Assembly (NCBI GenBank): GCA_965261645.1
Contig: CBDHDJ010000002.1
Span: 682,001 to 746,000, forward strand
Reading direction: 5' to 3'
Length of the DNA stretch: 64,000 nucleotides
Source of the DNA: CBDHDJ01 sp965261645
GTDB lineage: Bacteria > Pseudomonadota > Alphaproteobacteria > SHVV01
The stretch's first letter is position 1, and every line of letters starts with the position of its first letter. Positions 52,789-61,809 of the stretch are shown here, one piece after another. The notes beneath the pieces are model-generated. The model was not told where the DNA came from, did not search any database, and worked only from the letters and a program-made list of their open reading frames with translations. A program made the translations under genes and the position numbers.

Positions 52789-54573
52789 TTAAGCCGCCTC
52801 GAGCTCGTCGATGAAGTCGCTCAGAATGGCGAGCCCACGGGCCCAAAAATCCGGATCGCCAGCGTCCAGGCCGAAAGGCGCGAGAAGCTCCTTGTGCTTG
52901 CGTGTGCCGCCGGCGCGCAACATATCGAGATATTTGTCTGCAAATCCCTGCTCGGCATCACGGTAGACGGCGTAGAGCGAATTGACCAGACAATCGCCGA
53001 AGGCATAGGCGTACACATAGAACGGCGAGTGGATGAAGTGGGGGATGTAGCACCAGAAGGTCCGGTAGCCCTGGTCGAAATCGAACGCCGGGCCCAGGCT
53101 TTCGTTCTGCACGGCGAGCCAGATTTCACCGAGGCGCTCGGCGGTCACTTCGCCGCTGCGGCGCTCGTCGTGCACCTGGCGCTCGAACTCGTAGAAGGCG
53201 ATCTGGCGCACCACCGTGTTGAGCATGTCCTCGACTTTGCCCGCCAACATGACGCGGCGCTGGCGCGGCTCGCGCTCCGCATCGAGCAGCGCACGGAAGG
53301 TCAACTGCTCGCCGAACACCGACGCCGTCTCGGCGAGGGTGAGCGGCGTGTCGGCCATCAAGGCCCCTTGTGGTGCGGCCAGGACCTGGTGCACGCCATG
53401 GCCGAGCTCGTGGGCCAGCGTCATGACGTCGCGGGTCTTGCCTTGATAGTTGAGCAGGATGTAGGGATGGACGCTCGGCACCGTGGGGTGGGAGAAGGCA
53501 CCGGGTGACTTGCCGGCGCGCAGCGGGGCATCGATCCACGCCTGGTCGAAGAACCGCTGGCCGATCGCGGCCAGCTCGGGCGAGAACCGCGCATAGGCCG
53601 AGAGCACCATCTCACGCGCCTCATCCCACGCTACGATGCGCTCGTCGGCCTCGGGCAGTGGCGCATTGCGGTCCCACGTCGCGAGTCGGGTCTTGCCCAG
53701 CCATTTGGCCTTGAGCGTGTAGTAGCGATGGGAAAGCGCCGGATAGGCCGCCTTCACCGCGGCCACCAGTGCCTCGACGATCTCCGGCTCGATCTGGTTG
53801 CCGAGATGGCGCGCCGCGGCGGGCGAGGGGTACTCGCGCCAACGATCCTCGATTTCCTTGTCCTTGGCGAGCGTGTTCGTGATCAGGGTGAAGAGCCGGA
53901 CGTTGGCGGCGAACACCTCGGCCAGGCTGTGCGCCGCCTTCTCGCGCACCGCCGGGTCGGCGTCGCTCAAAAGATGAAGAGCCTCCTCGCCCGTGAGGTC
54001 CTTACCGTCGACGGGAAAGCGCAATCCCGTCATCGTCTCGTCGAACAGGCGCGTCCAGGCGCCGCGCCCGGCCACCTCCTTTTCGTGCAGCAGCTTCTCG
54101 AGATCGTCGTCGAGCTGATAGGGCCGGAACTGGCGGACCCGCTCGAGCCAAGGCGCATAACGCGCGAGCTCGGGCACCTCCAGTTTTGCCTCTAGCGCCG
54201 CGGCATCGACACGATTGATCTCGAGGGTGAGAAAGAGGAGCGCCGTGGTGATCGTGGTGATGCGCTCGCGCGTGTTCTGAAAGAAGCGGGCGATCTCCGC
54301 ATCGCCCATATCGCCGGCATAAAGCAGGAACGCATAGCTCGACAGGCGGCCCAAAATTTCATCGAGACGCTCGTATTCGGCGATGGCTGCGTTCAGCTGG
54401 GCGCCGTCAAGCTGGCCGATGCGGCCCTGATAGTTCTCCTGGAGATCCTCGGCCCCGGCGGCCGCGGCTTCGAGGTCGGCCGCAAAGCGCGGATCATCGG
54501 GCCCGGCATAGAGGTCCGCCAGATTCCATTCCGGCAAATCGCCGACATCTAAGGAGTGCGCCGTCTCGGTCAT
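52789..54573 (-). CDS. pepF: M3 family oligoendopeptidase PepF
   Basis: Zinc metallopeptidase of 594 residues. The HExxH zinc motif is in MTLAHELGHGVHQVL (about 386-400) and the third ligand in LAETASVFGEQLTF (about 416-429). The C-terminal HSPFYVYAYAFGDCLVNSLY is typical of PepF/M3B. Start ATG 54573 fits the family better than 54606. The IS1182 copy begins about 70 bases upstream and probably separates it from its original promoter region. Confidence 0.92.
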   Translation of the reverse strand: MTETAHSLDVGDLPEWNLADLYAGPDDPRFAADLEAAAAGAEDLQENYQGRIGQLDGAQLNAAIAEYERLDEILGRLSSYAFLLYAGDMGDAEIARFFQNTRERITTITTALLFLTLEINRVDAAALEAKLEVPELARYAPWLERVRQFRPYQLDDDLEKLLHEKEVAGRGAWTRLFDETMTGLRFPVDGKDLTGEEALHLLSDADPAVREKAAHSLAEVFAANVRLFTLITNTLAKDKEIEDRWREYPSPAAARHLGNQIEPEIVEALVAAVKAAYPALSHRYYTLKAKWLGKTRLATWDRNAPLPEADERIVAWDEAREMVLSAYARFSPELAAIGQRFFDQAWIDAPLRAGKSPGAFSHPTVPSVHPYILLNYQGKTRDVMTLAHELGHGVHQVLAAPQGALMADTPLTLAETASVFGEQLTFRALLDAEREPRQRRVMLAGKVEDMLNTVVRQIAFYEFERQVHDERRSGEVTAERLGEIWLAVQNESLGPAFDFDQGYRTFWCYIPHFIHSPFYVYAYAFGDCLVNSLYAVYRDAEQGFADKYLDMLRAGGTRKHKELLAPFGLDAGDPDFWARGLAILSDFIDELEAA

Positions 54574-54644
54574 GGATGGTCCGCCCGCATGCCGGATATA
54601 AGGCATTCGCGGGCGGGTGCCAAGCCGCCGTGCCTCTGTCTTAA

Positions 54645-56088
54645 CAGCCCGTTGATTAAGTCGGCGCCGTCTGATTCTCTGGTTCCCTGATTTGCAGGGG
54701 GATTTGCCGATGGCGATGGGACGGCAGAAGGATGGTCAGGGGGACCTGATGGTGAGCTGGTCGGAGATGCCGCGCTCTCCGGGTCATGTGTTTTATGACC
54801 GCTTGCAGTCGGTGCTGATCGAGGGCGGCTTCGACGCCTTTGCCGAGGCGAGCTGCCGGCCTTATTACGCGGCCCGGATGGGCGCGCCCTCGGTGCCGCC
54901 CGGGCGCTATTTCCGGATGCACCTGGTGGGCTACTTTGAGGGCATCGACAGCGAGCGCGGTCTGGAGTGGCGCTGCTCGGACTCGCTTTCGCTGCGGGCG
55001 TTCCTGCGACTGGGGAGCCGTGATCGGGTACCGGACCATTCCTGGCTGTCACGGAGCCGCACGCGCCTGCCCCATGAAGTCCACGCGGCGGTCTTCGACT
55101 GGGTTCTGGTGCTGATCGCCGAGGCGGGGCTGATCAAGGGCGAGCGCATCGGCGTCGATGCCTCGACCATGGAGGCCAACGCGGCGCTGCGGAACATCGT
55201 GCGGCGCGGCAACGGCGAAGGCTACCGGGAGATGCTGGAGCGCCTGGCCCGGGAAAGCGGGGTCGAGACACCCACGGCCGAGGACCTGGCGCGTCTGGAC
55301 CGGAAGCGCAAGGGCAAGAAGCTTTCCAACACGGATTGGGTTTCGAAGAGCGACCCCGAGGCCAAGATCGCCAAGATGAAGGACGGCACGACGCATCTGG
55401 CCTACAAGCCCGAGCACGCGGTGGATCTGGACACCGGCGCGGTGGCGGCGGCCGAGCTGCACCCGGCCGATGAGGGCGACACCACGACGCTTTCCAAGAC
55501 CCTGGCGAAGGCCGAGGCAAACCTCGAGGCGGTGGATGCGGCACCGACATCGGAGGACCCGGCCGAATGCGTCGCCGACAAAGGTTATCACTCACGGGCA
55601 GTCTTGAGGGCTCTGAACGACAGTCCCTGGAAGACCCGGATCGCGGCGCCCAAGCAGACCGGCTTTTCGCGCTGGCACGGTGATGAGGCGGCGCGGCGCG
55701 CGGTCACCAATAACCGTGCGCGGCTCAAGTCCGGGGTCGCCCGCGAGGCCTTCAAGCTGCGCGCCGAGATCGTCGAGCGCTGCTTTGCCCACAACCTCGA
55801 TCGTGGCGGCATGCGACGAACCTGGCTGCGCGGGCGAGAGAATGTGCACAAGCGATACCTGCTCCACGTCGCCGGCCACAATCTATCGTTACTGATGCGC
55901 CAGCTCATCGGCGCCGGCACCCCGCGGGAGGCCGTGGCGGGCGGATATGGCGGTATTTTCGTTCTGCTCACGCCCACCGGGGCCATGCTGGTGGCACGGG
56001 GGGGCTCGCAAAGCGGCCAGACGGCTTTCGCCGCCGCATTCCTCATCTGGGAGTGAGAGCCGGAAAAAGCCACTTAATCAACGGGCTG
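54645..56088 (+). mobile_element. IS1182-like insertion sequence, copy 1
   Basis: 1444 bp with perfect 16-bp ends CAGCCCGTTGATTAAG (54645-54660) and CTTAATCAACGGGCTG (56073-56088), flanked by TTAA on both sides (54641-54644 and 56089-56092). A second copy of equal length lies inverted at 59062-60505. The right flank is a piece of an IS1595 end, which marks a rearrangement. Confidence 0.92.
54710..56056 (+). CDS. IS1182 family transposase (copy 1)
   Basis: 448-residue DDE transposase. The N-terminal DUF772-type domain has GRYFRMHLVGYFEGIDSERG and SLRAFLRLGSRDRVPDHSWL; the core has KGERIGVDASTMEANAALRN (first D), ECVADKGYHSRAVL (second D) and AEIVERCFAHNLDRGGMRRT (final E region). ATG 54710 is eight bases after AGGGGG; TTG 54692 is less likely. 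It differs from copy 2 at about four residues, including A/V near 55, G/D near 171 and R/P near 191. Confidence 0.9.
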   Translation: MAMGRQKDGQGDLMVSWSEMPRSPGHVFYDRLQSVLIEGGFDAFAEASCRPYYAARMGAPSVPPGRYFRMHLVGYFEGIDSERGLEWRCSDSLSLRAFLRLGSRDRVPDHSWLSRSRTRLPHEVHAAVFDWVLVLIAEAGLIKGERIGVDASTMEANAALRNIVRRGNGEGYREMLERLARESGVETPTAEDLARLDRKRKGKKLSNTDWVSKSDPEAKIAKMKDGTTHLAYKPEHAVDLDTGAVAAAELHPADEGDTTTLSKTLAKAEANLEAVDAAPTSEDPAECVADKGYHSRAVLRALNDSPWKTRIAAPKQTGFSRWHGDEAARRAVTNNRARLKSGVAREAFKLRAEIVERCFAHNLDRGGMRRTWLRGRENVHKRYLLHVAGHNLSLLMRQLIGAGTPREAVAGGYGGIFVLLTPTGAMLVARGGSQSGQTAFAAAFLIWE

Positions 56089-56090
56089 TT

Positions 56091-56113
56091 AACCGGATAG
56101 GAAAGGATAATTC
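56091..56113. repeat. Displaced IS1595 end with its target duplication
   Basis: AACCGGATAGGAAAG (56091-56105) is the IS1595 terminal repeat with one change, followed by GATAATTC (56106-56113), the reverse complement of GAATTATC found next to IS1595 copy 2 (61598-61605). So this is the missing left end of copy 2, now about 4.4 kb away and inverted. Confidence 0.85.
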
Positions 56114-56893
56114 CCCTGAATATCCCTCACAATCAAAGTCCACCGCATGCCTGCCGACGAGCATCTTCATGAAGAATTATAACTTATAGTTGTATACGTT
56201 GTTTGTATTTACGCGGTGTTTTCGGCGTCCGGGCCCGTCCGCCGCGCGGGACATGAAAGGTGACGGCCAATGCCGCACATGATCCTGATCGTCGAACACG
56301 ATCCTGCGCAAAGCCGTTTTATCGAGGCCGTGATTTGCGGCTTGGGCCACCGGGCCAGGGCAGTGACAGGTCGCGCGGAGGCCATGGAGACCCTGCGCGT
56401 CGAGACTACCCAACCTGTCGATCTTGCCGTTATCGACGTTTGCACACCGGATCGCCGCGGCCTCGAGGTTGTCGGCTAGGTGCAAACGGATGCGCCCTCC
56501 CTTCCGATCATCATATTGGCCGAGCAGGCGATCTGTGAGGCTCTGGTCGACGAGCGCATGGACCGCGTGGCCGACATTCTTGCGAAACCGGTGGCGCCCG
56601 AGCGGTTGCGCGCGTCGATCTCGCAGGCGCTCAGAAAGCCACCGCGGAACGTCGCGACGGCTACCCGTCCGGCCCGGCACTTCACGCGTAATGGGTCGCA
56701 GGCCGTGGACGACATCATGGATCAGAGCGCAGCCATGACCGCCGTGATCGATCTCGCCGACCGCGCGGCCGCCTCGGATATTCCGATCCTGATCGAGGGG
56801 GAAAGCGGTGTCGGCAAGGAACGGATCGCGCGCGCCATCCACGGCTCGAGCAAGCGCGCCCAAGGGCCGTTTGCCGCCGTCAATTGCGGTGCT

Positions 56894-58130
56894 GGTTGTG
56901 TCTCGGAAGTGGTGGAAATTGGTTTTGGCGCCTCTCCGAGCGGGTTGAGTTTTGCGGCGGTCAGGCCGCGCGGTCAAGGGTTTCGTCGGCGATTAGCTGA
57001 TCGAGGGTTTCCCATCCATCGACTTTGCGCATCTGGATTTGGCCGGAAGCGAGGAGCGCCCAGAGGAGCATCGGCACTGTTTCGGGACACGGCAGCACGG
57101 TCTGTGTTTTGATCCGGCGCTTGAACTCCTCGTTGAGACGCTCAATGGCGTTGGTCGTTCGGGCTGATTTCCATTGGCTCTTGGACAGGCGCGTGAAGGT
57201 AAAGAGCTTGTCGCCCGCTTCTGCGAGGCTGTCCGCGACGGCCCTGCATTTCAGCCGCCACTTGCGGACAAACGCCTTGCGGCGGGTTTCCACCTCGGAG
57301 GCAGTGTCGGCATAGATCATATCGCGGTAATCTTCTCTCAGCTCGTCATGCATGTGTTTGGGAGCATGACCCAGAAGGTTGCGGTGCTTGTGCACGGTGC
57401 AGCGTTGAACGGGAAGGTCATCGCCCCAAAGCGCCGACAGAGCCGCCTCCAGTCCCGGCGCGCCATCGACGATGACAAACCCGGGCCGTTTCAGTCCACG
57501 CGCATCAAGGTCGTCGAGGAACTGGCGCCACGCCGCCTGGCTTTCTCCGCCCATATTCCCGATCGAAAGCAAGACCTTCTGGCCATCCCGGCGCACCCCT
57601 ATAGCCGCGAGAACCGAGATGTTGGTGGCCTTGCGGTCCAGTCGGGTCTTGATCACAGTGCCGTCAAGGATCAGCCGAACGATATCCTCATCCGCGAGGC
57701 CACGGCTGCACCAGGCGTCCCAATCGACCTTCACCTTGCGCCACGCCCGGCTCACAACGTCCTTGCTCACAGCACCCCGGAAGAGCCCGAACAGCGCGCG
57801 TTTCACCCGCCGCGTGTTGGTTCCGGACAGATACACCGAAGCGATCAGCGCCTCGGCCTTTCTGGTCAGCCGCTGGTAGCGCGGCAGCGCCCGAGAAACT
57901 GCGCAAGTTCCTCCTCAAAAACGGCCTCGATCGTGGATCTGATGTTCTCCCGCAGCCGGTCCTCGAGCGGATCATAGCCGGCGTCATTGGCCAGTAGCGA
58001 AAGCGCGGAAGTCTCGGTAGTGTTCTTCATGGCGTGATCTCCTTGGCGGTGCTAGCCGCCGGTTGGGTGGTTGTCTTGTCACCCGGAGATTACGCCATCC
58101 TCAAATTTCCACCACTTTCGAGACACAGCC
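56894..58130 (-). mobile_element. IS256 family insertion sequence, internally deleted
   Basis: 1237 bp with about 26-bp inverted ends starting GGTTGTGTCTCG (left) and ending CGAGACACAGCC (right; one or two mismatches). The 8-bp duplication GCGGTGCT is at 56886-56893 and 58131-58138. It splits the AAA+ domain of the regulator. The transposase has lost an internal piece, so the element is probably not autonomous. Confidence 0.92.
56961..58030 (-). pseudogene. IS256 family transposase with internal deletion
   Basis: The N-terminus (ATG 58030) reads MKNTTETSALSLLANDAGYD to EEELAQFLGR, then runs into another frame and a stop. From about 57885 the rest is in frame again: RYQRLTRKAEALIASVYLSG, GTVIKTRLDRKATN, VIVDGAPGLEAALSALWGD, and NAIERLNEEFKRRIKTQ. 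About 50 residues expected between FLGR and ALPRYQRL are missing. The junction GGGCGCTGCCGCGC suggests deletion between short GCGC matches. Without the first part no normal transposase can be made. Confidence 0.85.
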
Positions 58131-59061
58131 GCGGTGCTATGCCCGACAGTCTGGCCGAGAGCCTTTTGTTCGGCCATGAAAAGGGCTCTTTTGCCGGCGC
58201 GACGGGCCGCCACGCCGGCAAGTTCCTGGAAGCCTCTGGGGGCACCTTGTTCCTCGACGAGGTGGGTGATCTCAAGCTTAGCCTGCAAGTCAAATTGCTG
58301 CGCGCCCTGCAGGAGGGGGAAGTCGATCCGATCGGTGGCAAGAGGCCCGTCAAGGTCGATTTCCGACTGGTCTCCGCCACCAACCGGAACCTGTACACCC
58401 TCGTCCAGGACGGCGAGTTCCGCGAGGATCTGTATTACCGGCTGAATGTCTTTCCCATTGTCGTTCCGCCGCTCAGGGAGCGGCGCGGCGACATTACTCG
58501 CGCTCGCGCACGCCTTCGTCGGGCGGTTCGCCGCCGCCGAGGGCAAGGACGTTCCCGGATGCACCCTGGCGGCGGCCAATCTTCTCGCCTCCCATCCATG
58601 GCCCGGTAACGTCCGCCAGCTCGAAAACACGATCTTCTCGGCCGTGGTGCTGAGCGATGGCGGCCTTCTCGATGTGGCTGACTTTCCCCAAATCGCCGAG
58701 CCGTCGCCGGGGCGGGGCTCAGCGCACCGGGCGATCGCGGGCCCCATGGGGGCGGACTACGCCCGAAATGGCACAAAGCCACCTATGGTGCCGGCCACAC
58801 CCTCGCTCCACCCGGAGCCCGCTGGCTCCGGCATTCCCTTCGCGGGTGCGGAGGTGGCGCTCAAGGACGACAAGGGCGATCTCCGGCCGCTGCGCAACAT
58901 CGAAGAGCAGGTCATCCGCCTCGCACTCAAGAGCTATGAGGGCCGTATGTCGGAAGTGGCGCGCAAACTCGGGATTGGTCGATCCACGCTTTACCGGAAA
59001 GTGCGTGAGTTCGGACTGAGGTGCAGCGTCCCATGAGCTGAACGCCGGGCCGCGCCCTTAA

Positions 59062-60505
59062 CAGCCCGTTGATTAAGTGGCTTTTTCCGGCTCTCACTCC
59101 CAGATGAGGAATGCGGCGGCGAAAGCCGTCTGGCCGCTTTGCGAGCCCCCCCGTGCCACCAGCATGGCCCCGGTGGGCGTGAGCAGAACGAAAATACCGC
59201 CATATCCGCCCGCCACGGCCTCCCGCGGGGTGCCGGCGCCGATGAGCTGGCGCATCAGTAACGATAGATTGTGGCCGGCGACGTGGAGCAGGTATCGCTT
59301 GTGCACATTCTCTCGCCCGCGCAGCCAGGTTCGTCGCATGCCGCCACGATCGAGGTTGTGGGCAAAGCAGCGCTCGACGATCTCGGCGCGCAGCTTGAAG
59401 GCCTCGCGGGCGACCCCGGACTTGAGCCGCGCACGGTTATTGGTGACCGCGCGCCGCGCCGCCTCATCACCGTGCCAGCGCGAAAAGCCGGTCTGCTTGG
59501 GCGCCGCGATCCGGGTCTTCCAGGGACTGTCGTTCAGAGCCCTCAAGACCGCCCGTGAGTGATAACCTTTGTCGGCGACGCATTCGGCCGGGTCCTCCGA
59601 TGTCGGTGCCGCATCCACCGCCTCGAGGTTTGCCTCGGCCTTCGCCAGGGTCTTGGAAAGCGTCGTGGTGTCGCCCTCATCGGCCGGGTGCAGCTCGGCC
59701 GCCACCACCGCGCCGGTGTCCAGATCCACCGCGTGCTCGGGCTTGTAGGCCAGATGCGTCGTGCCGTCCTTCATCTTGGCGATCTTGGCCTCGGGGTCGC
59801 TCTTCGAAACCCAATCCGTGTTGGAAAGCTTCTTGCCCTTGCGCTTCCGGTCCAGAGGCGCCAGGTCCTCGGCCGTGGGTGTCTCGACCCCGCTTTCCCG
59901 GGCCAGGCGCTCCAGCATCTCCCGGTAGCCTTCGCCGTTGTCGCGCCGCACGATGTTCCGCAGCGCCGCGTTGGCCTCCATGGTCGAGGCATCGACGCCG
60001 ATGCGCTCGCCCTTGATCAGCCCCGCCTCGGCGATCAGCACCAGAACCCAGTCGAAGACCGCCGCGTGGACTTCATGGGGCAGGCGCGTGCGGCTCCGTG
60101 ACAGCCAGGAATGGTCCGGTACCCGATCACGGCTCCCTAGTCGCAGGAACGCCCGCAGCGAAAGCGAGTCCGAGCAGCGCCACTCCAGACCGCGCTCGCT
60201 GTCGATGCCCTCAAAGTAGCCCACCAGGTGCATCCGGAAATAGCGCCCGGGCGGCACCGAGGGCGCGCCCATCCGGACCGCGTAATAAGGCCGGCAGCTC
60301 GCCTCGGCAAAGGCGTCGAAGCCGCCCTCGATCAGCACCGACTGCAAGCGGTCATAAAACACATGACCCGGAGAGCGCGGCATCTCCGACCAGCTCACCA
60401 TCAGGTCCCCCTGACCATCCTTCTGCCGTCCCATCGCCATCGGCAAATCCCCCTGCAAATCAGGGAACCAGAGAATCAGACGGCGCCGACTTAATCAACG
60501 GGCTG
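59062..60505 (-). mobile_element. IS1182-like insertion sequence, copy 2 (inverted)
   Basis: Same 1444 bp length and same 16-bp ends as copy 1, in the opposite direction, with TTAA at 59058-59061 and 60506-60509. Its right flank runs directly into IS1595 copy 2 at the TTAA of that element's terminal region, while its left flank is regulator-side DNA. Confidence 0.92.
59094..60440 (-). CDS. IS1182 family transposase (copy 2)
   Basis: 448-residue transposase, almost identical to copy 1; differences include AVRMG for AARMG, RRDNGE for RRGNGE, LAPLD for LARLD and VVAAEL for VAAAEL. The catalytic regions (IGVDASTMEAN, ADKGYHS and ERCFAHNLD) are unchanged. The small number of differences shows recent duplication, and gives markers to tell which copy is which at the recombination junctions. 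Confidence 0.9.
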   Translation of the reverse strand: MAMGRQKDGQGDLMVSWSEMPRSPGHVFYDRLQSVLIEGGFDAFAEASCRPYYAVRMGAPSVPPGRYFRMHLVGYFEGIDSERGLEWRCSDSLSLRAFLRLGSRDRVPDHSWLSRSRTRLPHEVHAAVFDWVLVLIAEAGLIKGERIGVDASTMEANAALRNIVRRDNGEGYREMLERLARESGVETPTAEDLAPLDRKRKGKKLSNTDWVSKSDPEAKIAKMKDGTTHLAYKPEHAVDLDTGAVVAAELHPADEGDTTTLSKTLAKAEANLEAVDAAPTSEDPAECVADKGYHSRAVLRALNDSPWKTRIAAPKQTGFSRWHGDEAARRAVTNNRARLKSGVAREAFKLRAEIVERCFAHNLDRGGMRRTWLRGRENVHKRYLLHVAGHNLSLLMRQLIGAGTPREAVAGGYGGIFVLLTPTGAMLVARGGSQSGQTAFAAAFLIWE

Positions 60506-61525
60506 TTAACGCCGATGACCGCTACATGTAGGGTGCCGCCACTCTCCCGAGTAAAGCTCGGCATAGGTTGGAGCAGAGGTGTCGCCCGCGATGCCGAGCA
60601 ATGAGCGGAAGGCGTTGAACGGGTAGAACCGCCTGTTGAAGCGGAAGGTGAACTCGTTGAGGTAGGCTTGTAGGTGCTGGTGGCTAACGCCGTGGTGGAT
60701 ACCGATCAGCCACGTCTTCAGGTTGGCGAAAACCAGATGGATGATCGGCAGGTATTGCTCGGCAACCTCTGGATCACCACACTCGGCAACAGCGAAGTGC
60801 TCATAGCCGCGCTTACCGAGGCCAGCATAGCCGCTCCAATCGTCAGTAACGATCAGCGATCCCGGCGCGACGGTGCTCTCGACGAACCCACAGAGCGACT
60901 CGGCGCTACGGTCGAGCACGACGGCGAGCCGAACGCGTCCGGCATAGCGTCCGTCTTTCCGGTTGTCGAGCTTGGTGCCCGGCTTTCGATGACGCACCTC
61001 GATGGCACAGGAGACGGGAACCTTGTGGTGAACACCACGGCCTTCCCCACGCGTTCGCCCGCCAACCCAGGTTTCGTCCACCTCAACATGGTTCTTGGGC
61101 TGTCCACCGATCCTGTCTTGGTTGGGCCGCACCATGCCCGAGCGGAGCTTGTGGAGAATTTGAAAGGCCGTCTCGTAGCGCGAAAGACCAAGTTGCCGCT
61201 GAAACTGCACGGCGGACATGCCGGGCGTCTGACTGGCGACCAGATAAGCGGCCCAGAACCAGACGTTCAGCGGAGTGTGGCTACGCTCCATCACTGTTCC
61301 CACCGTCAGCCCGGTGTTCTGGCGGCACTTGCGGCAGCGCAGGACGCCAGGGCGGTTTTCAAAGTGGAACGGCTCTCCCGCCGTGCCGCAGTGCGGGCAG
61401 GCAAAGCCGTCTCCCCAGCGGGCTTTCTCCAGGTAGGCGGCGCAGGCCGCATCATCGGGGAAAAGTCGCTGGAACTCGGGTAGCGAATGCGGGAATGGGA
61501 GATCGGCGCGGTCGAGAACATCCAT
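60506..61525 (-). CDS. IS1595 family transposase (copy 2)
   Basis: 339 residues, one residue different from copy 1 (GGRTRGEGR for GGRTRREGR). The stop codon TAA (60506-60508) is part of the TTAA duplicated by IS1182, so the IS1182 insertion left the gene complete. Zinc ribbon and DDE core are as in copy 1. The protein could still act on other copies in the genome. Confidence 0.9.
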   Translation of the reverse strand: MDVLDRADLPFPHSLPEFQRLFPDDAACAAYLEKARWGDGFACPHCGTAGEPFHFENRPGVLRCRKCRQNTGLTVGTVMERSHTPLNVWFWAAYLVASQTPGMSAVQFQRQLGLSRYETAFQILHKLRSGMVRPNQDRIGGQPKNHVEVDETWVGGRTRGEGRGVHHKVPVSCAIEVRHRKPGTKLDNRKDGRYAGRVRLAVVLDRSAESLCGFVESTVAPGSLIVTDDWSGYAGLGKRGYEHFAVAECGDPEVAEQYLPIIHLVFANLKTWLIGIHHGVSHQHLQAYLNEFTFRFNRRFYPFNAFRSLLGIAGDTSAPTYAELYSGEWRHPTCSGHRR

Positions 61526-61597
61526 GGCGCGCTCCCCTATATCCGGTTTGCGCCCATTCTAGCCCTAGTGGGTGTGGGTGTATACCGGATAGGCAAG
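60506..61597 (-). mobile_element. IS1595 family insertion sequence, copy 2, left end removed
   Basis: Same element as copy 1 at 29.6 kb. The right end CCGGATAGGCAAG (61585-61597) and flanking GAATTATC (61598-61605) are present. The left end stops at TTAA, where IS1182 copy 2 entered; the outer terminal repeat is now at 56091-56105 in reverse. Both ends can therefore no longer act together. Confidence 0.88.
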
Positions 61598-61809
61598 GAA
61601 TTATCGTTAATGCCGGGTATTTCACAGCCGATTTACAGATTCGGGCGAGAACTGGTTAATACAGCGTAACTAATTGTGACAATATTGATCTGGCGCACGC
61701 CGCAAGGCGGGCAATGACACGGTCAGGGACAGCGCGGCAATTCGCATGATTTCTCGCTGCCGCCGGTCTATGTTGGCCGCGGTCCCCCATCGTGAATCGC
61801 AGGACAGCA

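Larger units (their letters stand above)
56270..59036 (+). pseudogene. Sigma-54-dependent response regulator (NtrC family), disrupted
   Basis: Repaired without the IS256 copy, about 508 residues. Receiver domain (ILIVEHDPAQ, VIDVCTPDRRG with the phospho-Asp, LAKPV); AAA+ domain with Walker A GESGVGKERIARAIH, GSFAGA in place of GAFTGA, and GGTLFLDEVGDL; Fis-type helix-turn-helix at the end (MSEVARKLGIGRSTLYRKVR). Lesions: TAG at 56477-56479, IS256 at 56894-58130 (8-bp duplication GCGGTGCT; reading resumes NCGA/MPDS), and one extra A at about 58496. Ribosome site AAGGTGA precedes ATG 56270. Confidence 0.87.

Noticed and set aside
54645..60505. Composite transposon made of the two IS1182 copies carrying the regulator
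   Set aside because: The inner flank of copy 1 is half of an IS1595 end whose other half adjoins copy 2, so inversion explains the layout better than joint transposition.
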